This document shows positions 6,486 through 13,294 of a DNA stretch of 17,098 bases, piece by piece. Within the stretch, counting starts at the first letter, position 1; each line of letters opens with the position of its first letter. The DNA comes from JAHEFX01 sp964614585. GTDB taxonomy: Bacteria; Actinomycetota; Acidimicrobiia; Spongiisociales; JAENVV01. The position numbers and the translations under genes are program-made. The notes beneath the pieces are model-generated. The model made no database searches. It saw nothing but the letters and a program-made list of their open reading frames with translations, and was not told the origin of the DNA. The DNA lies in assembly GCA_964614585.1 (NCBI GenBank), contig CAZTLW010000037.1, positions 1 to 17,098 of the forward strand, written 5' to 3'.

Positions 6486-7703
6486 TCACGCTTCCCCGGT
6501 GATGGGCTGGACCTTGCCCATCGCCCACCAGCCGACCGCCAGCGGGACGACGGCCGTCAGCACCCCGACCCGGGGCGAGACGAGGTCGGCCACCGCCCCG
6601 TCGATGATGGCCGCCAAGGGGCGGGAGCCGAGGAACGCCATGCTCCAGAGGGCCATGACTCGGCCCCGCATGTCCTCGTCGAGGCGCTGTTGGAGGTTGC
6701 TGTTGGTGGTGGCCACCCCCAACAGGAACCCGGCGCCGGCGGAGGCCAACGCAACGACCACCACCCACGGCCGCGGTGCGGCGGCGTAGCCGATCATCCC
6801 GGTCGCCAGCACCGCCATCCCGAGGCGGCTGGTCGACTCGGGGCCGAGCCGGCGCCGGATCCGACCGACGACGAGGGTCGTGACCGCGGCACCGGCACCG
6901 AACGCCGCCACCTGCAACCCGACGAACGCCTCGTCGAGGCCGAACAGGTCGGCGTAGGCGGGGGCGAGCGTGTTGACGGGGTCGCTCGCCCAGCCCACCG
7001 TCAGCACGGCCAACACCAGCCACAGCATCGACGGGTTGGCGAGGGCGTAGGCGAACCCGGCCCGCACCGACCGGTCGCCGCCGTCGTCGCGGGCGACCTC
7101 CCGTGGCCGGATGAACGCCAACACGACGATGAGCGGCAGGAACGTGAGGGCGTTGATGCCGAACGCCCATGCCGCCCCGAGCGCCGCCACCACGATCCCG
7201 GCCAACGCCGGCCCGATCGCGCGGGCGAGCGTGAACGACGCCGAGTTGAAGGCGATGGCGGTCTCGAGGTCCCGAGGCTCGACGAGGGCGGGGACCAGGG
7301 CGTTCATCGCCGAGATGCCGATGGCGTACCCGAGGCCGATGACCCCGGTGGCGGCGAAGACCGGCCATACACCGGGCAGGCCCTCCACGCCGGTGAGGGC
7401 CACCCAGATGGCCAGTCCCACGGCCCCGGTGGCCGACACGACCTGGGCGAGGAGCAACAGCTTGCGGCGGTCGAAGCGATCGGCCAGCGACCCCGACACC
7501 GGTGACAGCACGAGGGTGCCGAGGAACTGGAGGACCGAGACGACGCCGACGAGCGTGTTCGACCCGGTGAGTTGGAAGACGACGATGCCGGCCGCGACGT
7601 TCTGGAACCAGTTGCCGATGTTGGACGTGAAGTTGCCGGCGATGTACGGACCGAACCGGCGGTCGGTGATGACCCGGGCGGCGGTACTCCGGGTGTCGCT
7701 CAC
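6486..7703 (-). CDS. MFS transporter, EntS/MFS_3-type exporter
   Basis: The product is 405 aa, about the usual length for a 12-TM major facilitator. After a cytosolic N-terminus (VSDTRSTAARVITDRRFGPY) come hydrophobic helices, and motif A appears as GSLADRFDRRKLLLL (residues 71-85) between TM2 and TM3. A second, weaker A-like motif follows TM8. Overall it resembles the group containing EntS and macrolide-efflux-like exporters; the substrate is unknown. The start is the GTG at 7703, overlapping the TGA of the upstream GH15 gene (7702-7700) as GTGA. The open frame continues to 8261, but that part is the antisense-frame shadow of GH15 and shows Arg/Gly/Pro-rich composition. Translation is probably coupled to the GH15 gene. 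Confidence 0.88.
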   Translation of the reverse strand: MSDTRSTAARVITDRRFGPYIAGNFTSNIGNWFQNVAAGIVVFQLTGSNTLVGVVSVLQFLGTLVLSPVSGSLADRFDRRKLLLLAQVVSATGAVGLAIWVALTGVEGLPGVWPVFAATGVIGLGYAIGISAMNALVPALVEPRDLETAIAFNSASFTLARAIGPALAGIVVAALGAAWAFGINALTFLPLIVVLAFIRPREVARDDGGDRSVRAGFAYALANPSMLWLVLAVLTVGWASDPVNTLAPAYADLFGLDEAFVGLQVAAFGAGAAVTTLVVGRIRRRLGPESTSRLGMAVLATGMIGYAAAPRPWVVVVALASAGAGFLLGVATTNSNLQQRLDEDMRGRVMALWSMAFLGSRPLAAIIDGAVADLVSPRVGVLTAVVPLAVGWWAMGKVQPITGEA

Positions 7704-9514
7704 TCGACGGCACCCTCGGCGCGTGCGATGGCCCAGGCGGCGTTGACGAGGCCGACGTGGCTGAAGGCCTGGGGGAAGTTGCCCCGCAGTTCGCCCGAGT
7801 CGGCGTCGACCTCCTCGGCCAACAGCCCGAGGTCGTTGGCATGACCGACCGCCCGGTCGAACATCTCGCGGGCCCGGTCGGTCCTCCCCGCGAGGGCGAG
7901 CGCCTCGGCCAGCCAGAACGTGCAGAGCAGGAAGGCACCCTCCTCGCCCTCGAGGCCGTCGTCGACGCGATAGCGGTACACGAGGCCGGCGGGGTCGGTC
8001 AGGTCCCGTTCGATCGCCTCGATCGTGGCCAGCACCCGCTCGTCGTCGGCCGGGAGGAAGCCCACGATCGGCATCGTCAGGACCGCGGCGTCGAGCGCAT
8101 CGGACCCGTACGACTGGGTGAAGGCCCCCACCTCGTCGTTCCAGCCCTCGGCGAGGATCGACGCGTGGATCTCCTCGCGGACGGCCTCCCAGTGGCCGAC
8201 CCGGTCGGCGGCGTCGAGGCGATCGGCGAGGTCGATGGCACGGTCGAGTGCCACCCAGCACATGACCTTGGAGTAGACGTGGTGGCGTGGGTCACCGCGG
8301 ATCTCCCAGATGCCGTCGTCGGGTTCCGACCAGACCCGGGCGGCCACGTCGGCCAGCCCGGTGAGGAGTCGGCACTCGGCGGGCTCGAACTCGGGAAGCA
8401 CCTCCCGGAGGCGGTGGACCGCGTCGAGGAGGGAGCCGTAGACATCGAGTTGGCGCTGGTTCCAGGCCCCGTTGCCGACGCGCACGGGGCGACTGTCCCG
8501 CCAACCCGACAACCACGGCAACTCCCGCTCGTGGAGGTCGCGCTCGCCCTGGATGCCGAACATGACCTGGACCTCGCGGTCCTCGGTGAACGACGACGCC
8601 GCGTTCGTGAGGTAGTCGAAGAAGTGCTCGGCCTCGTCGGGGCACGCCGCCACCCAGAGGGCGTTGAGGGTGAGACTGGCATCGCGGATCCACGCGTAGC
8701 GGTAGTCCCAGTTGCGATCGCCACCGACCACCTCCGGCAACGACGTCGTCGCCGCGGCGACGATCGCCCCGGTCGGCTGGAACGTGAGCCCCTGCAGCAC
8801 CCGGCCGCTGTGGGCGACCAGCTCGCCGTAGGGGCCCTCGTAGGCCTGGTGGTGGGATCCCCACGACGACCACGCCGCCACGGTGTCGTCGAGCCGGTCG
8901 AAGACGGCGTCGGTATCGAAGTGGTCCGGCGGCGGCTCCCAGCTGTGGGCGGACGAGACGGCGATACCCGCCCGCTCCCCCGCCTCGAGCCGGAGACGTC
9001 CGGAGGCGGTTCGGTCCTCGATCGCCAGGTCGAAAGGCGCCGAGAGCCGCAGGGCCGTGGCCCCACCTCGGGCGTACACGCCGCCGTGGATCGATTCGAC
9101 GATCGGGAAGGTGAGGCCGTACTCGTGGCGGGGGGCGAACTCAAGGTCGAGGTCGACGTGGCCATTGGTGCAGCGGACGCCCCGTAGCAACACGTGTGGG
9201 GACCCGAGCCCGAGGTCGTGGTGACGGGCACCCTCGCCCATTGCCAGCGCGTCGGTGACCTCGACCACGCCGGTCGACGTCGTGAAGGTGGTCGTGAGGA
9301 CGAGCGACTGGTCCTCGTAGCGGCGCTCCACCGACTCGACGCCGTCGGGGGTGAGGGCGAGGTGGCCGGCGTCGGCGTCGAGCAGCCGGGCGAAGACGGA
9401 ATCGCCGTCGAAGCGGGGCAGGCACCACCATTCGACGGTGCCGTCCCGGTTCACGAGCGCGGCGGTGTGGCAGTCGGAGAGGAACCCGAGGTCCTCGATC
9501 GGGTGGTGGCTCAC
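7700..9514 (-). CDS. GH15 family glycosidase (glucoamylase/trehalase-like)
   Basis: The product is 604 aa from the GTG at 9514, where homology begins with SHHPIEDLGFLSDCHTAAL; upstream codons are in the same open frame but not family-like. The N-terminal beta domain (residues 1-220) carries GTVEWWCLPRFD; the (alpha/alpha)6 barrel follows. Diagnostic motifs are GDRNWDYRYAWIRDAS (265-280), the general-acid segment DGIWEIRG with Glu404, and the general-base segment LLAEEVD with Glu567, followed by GNFPQAFSHVGLVNAA. All catalytic features are present, so it should be active. Family members of this size in actinobacteria include trehalases (mycobacterial Rv2402 type) and glucodextranase/glucoamylase-like enzymes; the substrate is not decided by sequence. 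No signal peptide, so cytosolic. It shares a GTGA overlap with the downstream exporter gene. Confidence 0.92.
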   Translation of the reverse strand: MSHHPIEDLGFLSDCHTAALVNRDGTVEWWCLPRFDGDSVFARLLDADAGHLALTPDGVESVERRYEDQSLVLTTTFTTSTGVVEVTDALAMGEGARHHDLGLGSPHVLLRGVRCTNGHVDLDLEFAPRHEYGLTFPIVESIHGGVYARGGATALRLSAPFDLAIEDRTASGRLRLEAGERAGIAVSSAHSWEPPPDHFDTDAVFDRLDDTVAAWSSWGSHHQAYEGPYGELVAHSGRVLQGLTFQPTGAIVAAATTSLPEVVGGDRNWDYRYAWIRDASLTLNALWVAACPDEAEHFFDYLTNAASSFTEDREVQVMFGIQGERDLHERELPWLSGWRDSRPVRVGNGAWNQRQLDVYGSLLDAVHRLREVLPEFEPAECRLLTGLADVAARVWSEPDDGIWEIRGDPRHHVYSKVMCWVALDRAIDLADRLDAADRVGHWEAVREEIHASILAEGWNDEVGAFTQSYGSDALDAAVLTMPIVGFLPADDERVLATIEAIERDLTDPAGLVYRYRVDDGLEGEEGAFLLCTFWLAEALALAGRTDRAREMFDRAVGHANDLGLLAEEVDADSGELRGNFPQAFSHVGLVNAAWAIARAEGAVE

Positions 9515-9570
9515 GACGCCATTGTGCGCAGGACGACCGGGCTGTCGCGCCGCCTCGGCAGGCACGGCGG

Positions 9571-10050
9571 TCAGCCGGTCGACACCCCGGACCAGCGCTC
9601 GACCTCGGTCGGCAGGTCGAGGCGCTCGACGATCGCCTGGTGCTCGTACTCGCCCCAGGCGGCGCGGGGCAGGAGCCACATGACCTCGAACTCGTTGCCG
9701 TCGGGGTCGACGCCGTAGAGGGACTTCGTGGCGCCATGGGACGATTCGCCGGTGAGGGCGCCGGCGTCGGCAAGCCGCGACCGGGCCTCGGCGAGGTCGT
9801 CGATGGTATCCATCTGCCAGGCGAGGTGGTAGAGGCCCACCGAACCCGGTGGGCGGGCCACGGCACGATCGCCCAACCCGAACAATCCGAGGTCGTGGTG
9901 GTTCTCCGAACCGGGCGCCCTCAGGAACACGGCGTTCGCCCTGGGCTCGCGGGCCACGACCTCGAAGCCGAACACGTCGACGTAGAACTCGACGGCTGGA
10001 TCGATCTCACGGACGAAGAGCACGGCGTGGTTGAGGCGGGTGATCTGCAT
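9571..10050 (-). CDS. Single-domain VOC protein, extradiol-dioxygenase-like
   Basis: The product is 159 aa starting at the ATG at 10050 (MQITRLNHAVLFV). One glyoxalase/bleomycin-resistance/dioxygenase domain is present. The three metal ligands of extradiol-type VOC proteins look intact: His8 (LNHAVLFV), His75 (LYHLAWQ) and Glu122 (PDGNEFEVMW). This supports a metal-dependent enzyme such as a catechol-2,3-dioxygenase-like ring-cleaver or glyoxalase; the substrate is unknown. It lies 25 bp downstream of the sigma factor stop and 56 bp upstream of the GH15 start. No strong Shine-Dalgarno is seen. Its position suggests it is transcribed together with the sigma factor gene. Confidence 0.85.
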   Translation of the reverse strand: MQITRLNHAVLFVREIDPAVEFYVDVFGFEVVAREPRANAVFLRAPGSENHHDLGLFGLGDRAVARPPGSVGLYHLAWQMDTIDDLAEARSRLADAGALTGESSHGATKSLYGVDPDGNEFEVMWLLPRAAWGEYEHQAIVERLDLPTEVERWSGVSTG

Positions 10051-10075
10051 GCCCACAGGATGCCAGGCCGATCGG

Positions 10076-10303
10076 TCAGGGGTCCGACAGCACCGTGCGG
10101 ATCCGGCGCTCGAGCGCGGGCGGGACGACCGTGTTGGGGTCCCGCATCTCGCCGAGTCGCCCGTGGGCGTCGACCAGTGCCGCATAGAGCGGCGGGCAGG
10201 TCGGGCAGGTCTCGAGATGGGCTTCCACCATCGTCGCCGTCGAGGCCTCGAGGGCCCCGTCGAGGTAGTCGGACACGTGTTGGCGGGCATCCCAGCACCG
10301 CAT
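10076..10303 (-). CDS. Possible nested in-frame ZAS anti-sigma protein (internal start)
   Basis: Codon 176 of the sigma factor is an ATG (10303-10301) preceded by AAGGAG with a 5-nt spacer, a near-ideal ribosome binding site. Translation from it gives 75 aa starting MRCWDARQHVSDYLDGAL, the way free-standing zf-HC2 anti-sigma proteins begin (Met-x-Cys). The 13 nt AGGAGTGCCCATG are identical to the initiation region of the thioredoxin gene at 11283. This may be a relic of a formerly separate gene fused by loss of a stop codon, or a living internal start giving both fused and free ZAS protein. Not demonstrated. Confidence 0.5.
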   Translation of the reverse strand: MRCWDARQHVSDYLDGALEASTATMVEAHLETCPTCPPLYAALVDAHGRLGEMRDPNTVVPPALERRIRTVLSDP

Positions 10304-10828
10304 GGGCACTCCTTCGAGTCGTCGACGGCGCTCCGCCCCTTCGGCCAGGGCGCTGACCAACGCCATCCGGCCCCGGCGCAGGCGCTGCTTGGCGGCGGGG
10401 AGCGACACCCCGGTGGTCTCGGCGATCTGGCGAACGGTCCAGCCCTCCACGTCGTGGAGGACCACGGGCACCCGATACATGAAGGGCAGTCGGACGAGCG
10501 CATCCTCCAGTTCCTCCCGGGTCTCGGTCCGGGCCGCCATCGCTGACGGGTCGACGGTGTAGTCGTCGTCCTGCCAGCGGGCCTCCACGTCGTCGACGAC
10601 GACCTCACGAGCCGAGCGCCGGCCCCGATCGACGGCCAGGTTGTGGAGGATGCGCCGCAACCAGGCATCGAGTGGCGCGTCGCCGCGGTACTGGTCCGAC
10701 CGCTCCATGGCCCGGACGAAGGTGTCCTGGACGAGGTCGGCGGCGAGCACCGGATCCCGGGTGATCCCGAGGGCGAACCGGTAGAGCATCGCCGAGTGCT
10801 CCCCAAGGCGGTCGGCCATGGCCCTCAT
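10076..10828 (-). CDS. ECF sigma factor with C-terminal zinc anti-sigma (ZAS/zf-HC2) domain
   Basis: The product is 250 aa. Region 2 spans about residues 11-75 (ITRDPVLAADLVQDTFVRA, then DAWLRRILHNLAVDRGRR) and region 4 about 105-160 (RLPFMYRVPVVLHDVEGWTVRQIAETTGVSLPAAKQRLRRGR). After a basic linker, residues 176-250 are a ZAS domain: Cys178, then YLDGAL, then H204-x3-C208-x2-C211. Such zinc domains are normally separate anti-sigma factors (RsrA, ChrR type). The ATG at 10828 overlaps the TGA of the thioredoxin gene (ATGA), so translation is probably coupled; the frame is open to 10894 but without family similarity. The fused ZAS domain is expected to hold the sigma factor inactive until zinc or thiol state changes; this is inference. 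Confidence 0.9.
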   Translation of the reverse strand: MRAMADRLGEHSAMLYRFALGITRDPVLAADLVQDTFVRAMERSDQYRGDAPLDAWLRRILHNLAVDRGRRSAREVVVDDVEARWQDDDYTVDPSAMAARTETREELEDALVRLPFMYRVPVVLHDVEGWTVRQIAETTGVSLPAAKQRLRRGRMALVSALAEGAERRRRLEGVPMRCWDARQHVSDYLDGALEASTATMVEAHLETCPTCPPLYAALVDAHGRLGEMRDPNTVVPPALERRIRTVLSDP

Positions 10829-11283
10829 CGGTGTCGCACCCACCCCCCGAGGGTCACGACCGCGACCACGGCACCGACGGCGACCAGTGGCCACACGGGA
10901 CCCGCGGCCAACCCGATCGCCACGAGGGCCCCCCCGGCAGCCAGGCGCAACGCGAGGTCGGTCCGACCGATCCCCGATGGTCGCCTACCGGACTCGATCC
11001 CGGCGAACAACTCCTCGAGTTCGGCGGCGCTCCTGCGGCCGGCATGGCGGAACACCTCGACCCCATCGCGCAGGCCGAGCAGCGTCGGGGTGGCGAGCAC
11101 GCCCCGTTCCCGAGCCCAGGTCGCGTCGGCGGACGCGTCGACGACCACGAGGTCGACACCCGGGTGCGCCGCAGCTACGGCGTCGAGATCCGCCTGCATG
11201 GCGCGGCAGTCGGCGCACGTCGGCGACCACACCTCGACGATCGTCGGGCGGGTGGCATCGATCGACTCGCTCGTCGGTCCCAT
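10825..11283 (-). CDS. Membrane-anchored thioredoxin-fold protein
   Basis: The product is 152 aa. Residues 1-100 are a thioredoxin fold with active site C23-A-D-C26 in VEVWSPTCADCRAMQ and the cis-proline loop ATPT (Pro66). Residues about 110-128 and 130-148 are two hydrophobic helices, so the domain is tethered at its C-terminus; with no N-terminal signal the thioredoxin domain probably faces the cytosol. I chose the ATG at 11283 because AGGAG lies 5 nt upstream; a GTG at 11289 overlaps that AGGAG and is unlikely. The stop overlaps the sigma factor start (ATGA). Coupling of a thiol-disulfide protein to a sigma factor with a cysteine-zinc domain suggests a redox-control partnership. Confidence 0.88.
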   Translation of the reverse strand: MGPTSESIDATRPTIVEVWSPTCADCRAMQADLDAVAAAHPGVDLVVVDASADATWARERGVLATPTLLGLRDGVEVFRHAGRRSAAELEELFAGIESGRRPSGIGRTDLALRLAAGGALVAIGLAAGPVWPLVAVGAVVAVVTLGGWVRHR

Positions 11284-11301
11284 GGGCACTCCTGTCGCGG
11301 A

Positions 11302-11343
11302 CCCGCCCGGCCGGGACCACTCGTGGTCGCTCGGCCGGGCGGG
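11302..11343. terminator. Strong two-tier hairpin between DUF2892 and thioredoxin genes
   Basis: CCCGCCCGGCCG (11302-11313) is a perfect reverse complement of CGGCCGGGCGGG (11332-11343), and inside it GACCA/TGGTC (11315-11319 and 11324-11328) forms a second 5-bp stem with a CTCG tetraloop. It lies between two - strand genes, 7 nt past the DUF2892 stop and about 19 nt before the thioredoxin start codon. It could terminate or attenuate readthrough, or stabilise the upstream mRNA. No T-tract follows in the - strand direction. Confidence 0.65.
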
Positions 11344-11350
11344 CGCAGGC

Positions 11351-11569
11351 TCAGCTTGCGTCGGCGGTCGCCTTGTTGGTCCGGACCCCGAACAGTGCGT
11401 AGAGCGGGCACCAGCCGAAGAGTCCGGTGATCAGGGGGACGAACCCCACGATGCCCAGGACCGTGCCCCACGTGCCGGTGACGACCCCGCCCCACCCGAG
11501 CCAGAGGAGGACGATGCCGAGGACGATGCGGGCGATGCGGTCCCAGCCTGCCTCGTTGACGAATCCCAT
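11351..11569 (-). CDS. DUF2892 (YgaP-like TM domain) small membrane protein
   Basis: The product is 72 aa with two hydrophobic segments (about 11-30 and 34-52). The pattern INEAGWDRIARIVLG-like N-terminus, GIVGFVPLITGLFGWCPLYALFGV and conserved Cys54 match the DUF2892 family, the membrane part of the E. coli rhodanese YgaP, which often occurs as a stand-alone protein near sulfur and thiol-redox genes. Start ATG at 11569 has GGGAG 6 nt upstream. It lies upstream of the thioredoxin gene on the same strand, separated by a strong hairpin, so it may be expressed more than the downstream genes or independently. The molecular role of stand-alone DUF2892 proteins is unclear. Confidence 0.85.
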   Translation of the reverse strand: MGFVNEAGWDRIARIVLGIVLLWLGWGGVVTGTWGTVLGIVGFVPLITGLFGWCPLYALFGVRTNKATADAS

Positions 11570-11656
11570 GATGTGCTCCCTTCCGGGTTGCTTCCGTGTA
11601 CGACCCCAAAGACGAACGACGAAGACCGATGGATACAGGGTTTCTTCGAGAGATCC

Positions 11657-12607
11657 TCAGCCACCGTCCCACCACGCCAGCACTCGGCGGCCGAACAGGG
11701 TGAGCCATTTCGACGGCTCGCCGACCGGCACGTCGACCTCGAACCAGACCCGACCGGGGAACCGATGGCCCTGGAGCCAGGTGCCGTCGAGCCGTCGCTG
11801 CTCGCGGATGCGCTCGATGGCATCGGCCGCGCGGGGGTCGGGATCGGTCCCGTCGAGGGCGGAGGACTGCCGGAGGTACTCGGCAGCGTCGAGCACGGAG
11901 TAAACCCAGCGGACCGGATGGGAGAACCGAAGGGCCCAGTCGGCCACGGGCTCCCCCGTGGCCAGACGCCGGTACAGGCCCCGCTCCAGGAGGTACTCCT
12001 CGCCGGGGCGACGGACGTCGCGGGTCGACTCGCCGGTAAACGCCTCGTAGGCGACCAAGCCCTTCAGCGAGTTGAGGGTCGAGTGGAACGACGACCGGGT
12101 CGCGCCCTCGACCCAGTCACAGTTCCAGCCACCGTCGGCCATGCGGTGCTCGGCGAACCAGTCGACGAGCCCGGCGACGTCGACACCCAGCCAGGCGCCG
12201 TTGGCAACGGTGTACCCGTTGATGCAGCAGTCGACCTCGCCGCCCCAGTAGGGAAGGTCGTCGTACTCCCAGCGGCTGTGGGCGGCGAGTCGGTCGGCGG
12301 TGTCCCCGAGGACCGGCGCGTCGACCCCCCACTCCCGCAAGGCGTTCAGCGACCACGTCGTGGCCGTCCATGGCTGACCTTGCAACTCCATGTCCTCGAA
12401 TCGGAAGTCGCCGGGGAAGTAGGCGCCACCGGCCCACTGCCCGTCGGGGTCCTGGTGGGCGAGGAGTCGGGCGCCGAAGCCCTCGGTGACGACCCTGGAC
12501 CGGGTCGCCTGCCACACCTCCCGCGGGGCGCCGAGGAGGTCTCGCTCGACCTGCCAACGCAGCGCCGGGTCCGAGTCGAGGAGCCACTGGTCGGATCCGA
12601 CGTCCAT
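11657..12607 (-). CDS. Squalene-cyclase-like (prenyltransferase alpha/alpha-toroid) protein
   Basis: The product is 316 aa, mostly helical, with toroid-type repeats rich in Trp and Gly: HQDPDGQWAGG (51-61), RMADGGWNCDW (155-165) and RRLDGTWLQG (271-280), plus EVDCCINGY (124-132). It starts MDVGSDQWLLDSDPALRWQVERDLLG, a recognisable opening for uncharacterised actinobacterial proteins annotated squalene cyclase. True squalene-hopene cyclases are about 630 aa with a DXDD motif; this is half that length and lacks DXDD, so it is not a triterpene cyclase. The fold could bind a substrate or a protein. I chose the ATG at 12607; a TANNNT -10 (TAGCGT) ends 7 nt upstream, suggesting a leaderless mRNA. 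Function is unknown. Confidence 0.75.
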   Translation of the reverse strand: MDVGSDQWLLDSDPALRWQVERDLLGAPREVWQATRSRVVTEGFGARLLAHQDPDGQWAGGAYFPGDFRFEDMELQGQPWTATTWSLNALREWGVDAPVLGDTADRLAAHSRWEYDDLPYWGGEVDCCINGYTVANGAWLGVDVAGLVDWFAEHRMADGGWNCDWVEGATRSSFHSTLNSLKGLVAYEAFTGESTRDVRRPGEEYLLERGLYRRLATGEPVADWALRFSHPVRWVYSVLDAAEYLRQSSALDGTDPDPRAADAIERIREQRRLDGTWLQGHRFPGRVWFEVDVPVGEPSKWLTLFGRRVLAWWDGG

Positions 12608-12670
12608 GGGCTGGACGCTACCGGGGGCGCCCGGGCCTAGCGTGCGTCCGATCCGCATCCGAGGGAACCC
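12608..12670. promoter_or_regulatory. Compact divergent promoter region
   Basis: Only 63 bp separate the two divergent start codons. TAGCGT occurs on the - strand at 12620-12615, 7 nt from the ATG at 12607, and on the + strand at 12638-12643, about 28 nt from the ATG at 12671. Both fit the actinobacterial -10 consensus TANNNT. The - strand gene would be leaderless; the + strand gene would have a roughly 20-nt leader with GAGGGAA as ribosome binding site. The core GGGCGCCCGGGC between them is partly palindromic. No -35 is convincing. Confidence 0.4.
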
Positions 12671-13291
12671 ATGCCCACCGACGCCGACGACGCCCGCGCT
12701 CGTCTCCACGGGCGGGCGCTCGCGCTCGAGTGGGGCACGATCGGCTGGAACGTCGGCGAGGCGGTGCTCACGATCTGGCTCGGCTCGATCGCCGGATCAA
12801 TCGCACTCATCGGCTTCGGCACCGTGTCGATCGTGGAGGTCTTCGCGTCGGGGGTGGTCGTCTGGCACCTGCGCACCGGCGGACGCGCCGACCACGCCGC
12901 GCGCACCGCCCGAGCGCTGCGCCTCATCTCGGTCGCCTTCGTGCTGTTGGCGGTCGGGATCGCGGTGGCCGCCGTCAACGACCTCGTCTCGGGGCGCCGG
13001 GCGGACCCGTCCCCGTGGGGGATCGCCTACCTGGCGGTGACCGCAGTGGTCATGTTCGGCCTCGCCTGGGCGAAGCGGCGCACGGCCACGGGGCTCGGGT
13101 CGGAGCCCCTCGCGTCGGAGGCGACCGTCACGTTCCTCGACGGCGTCTTGTCGGTCTCCACGCTCGTCGGGCTCGGCCTCAACGCCTGGTTCGGGCTGTG
13201 GTGGGCCGACCCGTTGGCGGGTCTGATCGTGGCCATCGCCGCCCTCAACGAGGCCCGGGAGACCCGAGAGGAGGCCGGCGAACTCGCCTGA
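12671..13291 (+). CDS. Cation diffusion facilitator-like membrane protein, degenerate metal site
   Basis: The product is 206 aa with about six predicted TM helices in the CDF (cation efflux) pattern, including TM2 SIALIGFGTVSIVEVFASGVVVW and the final WWADPLAGLIVAIAAL. In CDF transporters the TM2 and TM5 HxxxD or DxxxD motifs bind metal. Here the aligned positions are V52xxxE56 and V153xxxD157: both first ligands are valine. The C-terminal cytosolic regulatory domain is missing too. It may therefore be a pseudo-transporter, use another substrate, or bind metal differently. Similar 200-aa actinobacterial proteins are commonly labelled cation transporter. It starts at the ATG at 12671 with GAGGGAA upstream. 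Its stop is 3 bp from the stop of the convergent next gene. Confidence 0.75.
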   Translation: MPTDADDARARLHGRALALEWGTIGWNVGEAVLTIWLGSIAGSIALIGFGTVSIVEVFASGVVVWHLRTGGRADHAARTARALRLISVAFVLLAVGIAVAAVNDLVSGRRADPSPWGIAYLAVTAVVMFGLAWAKRRTATGLGSEPLASEATVTFLDGVLSVSTLVGLGLNAWFGLWWADPLAGLIVAIAALNEARETREEAGELA

Positions 13292-13294
13292 GGC

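Noticed and set aside
5613..7505. Long + strand open frame of 630 codons
   Set aside because: Antisense to the two-domain VOC and MFS genes; His/Arg/Gly/Asp-rich and without motifs.
7704..8261. N-terminal extension of the MFS protein
   Set aside because: It lies inside the GH15 gene in another frame; the GTGA junction and the TM pattern support the start at 7703.
7757..9187. + strand open frame of 476 codons
   Set aside because: Antisense shadow of the GH15 gene, which has complete catalytic motifs.
11657..12607. Squalene-hopene cyclase or other hopanoid pathway gene
   Set aside because: Half the usual length, no DXDD motif and no other hopanoid genes nearby; only the toroid-type repeats are shared.
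10643..12640. Long + strand open frame of 665 codons
   Set aside because: Antisense to the sigma, thioredoxin, DUF2892 and toroid genes, all with clear homology on the other strand.
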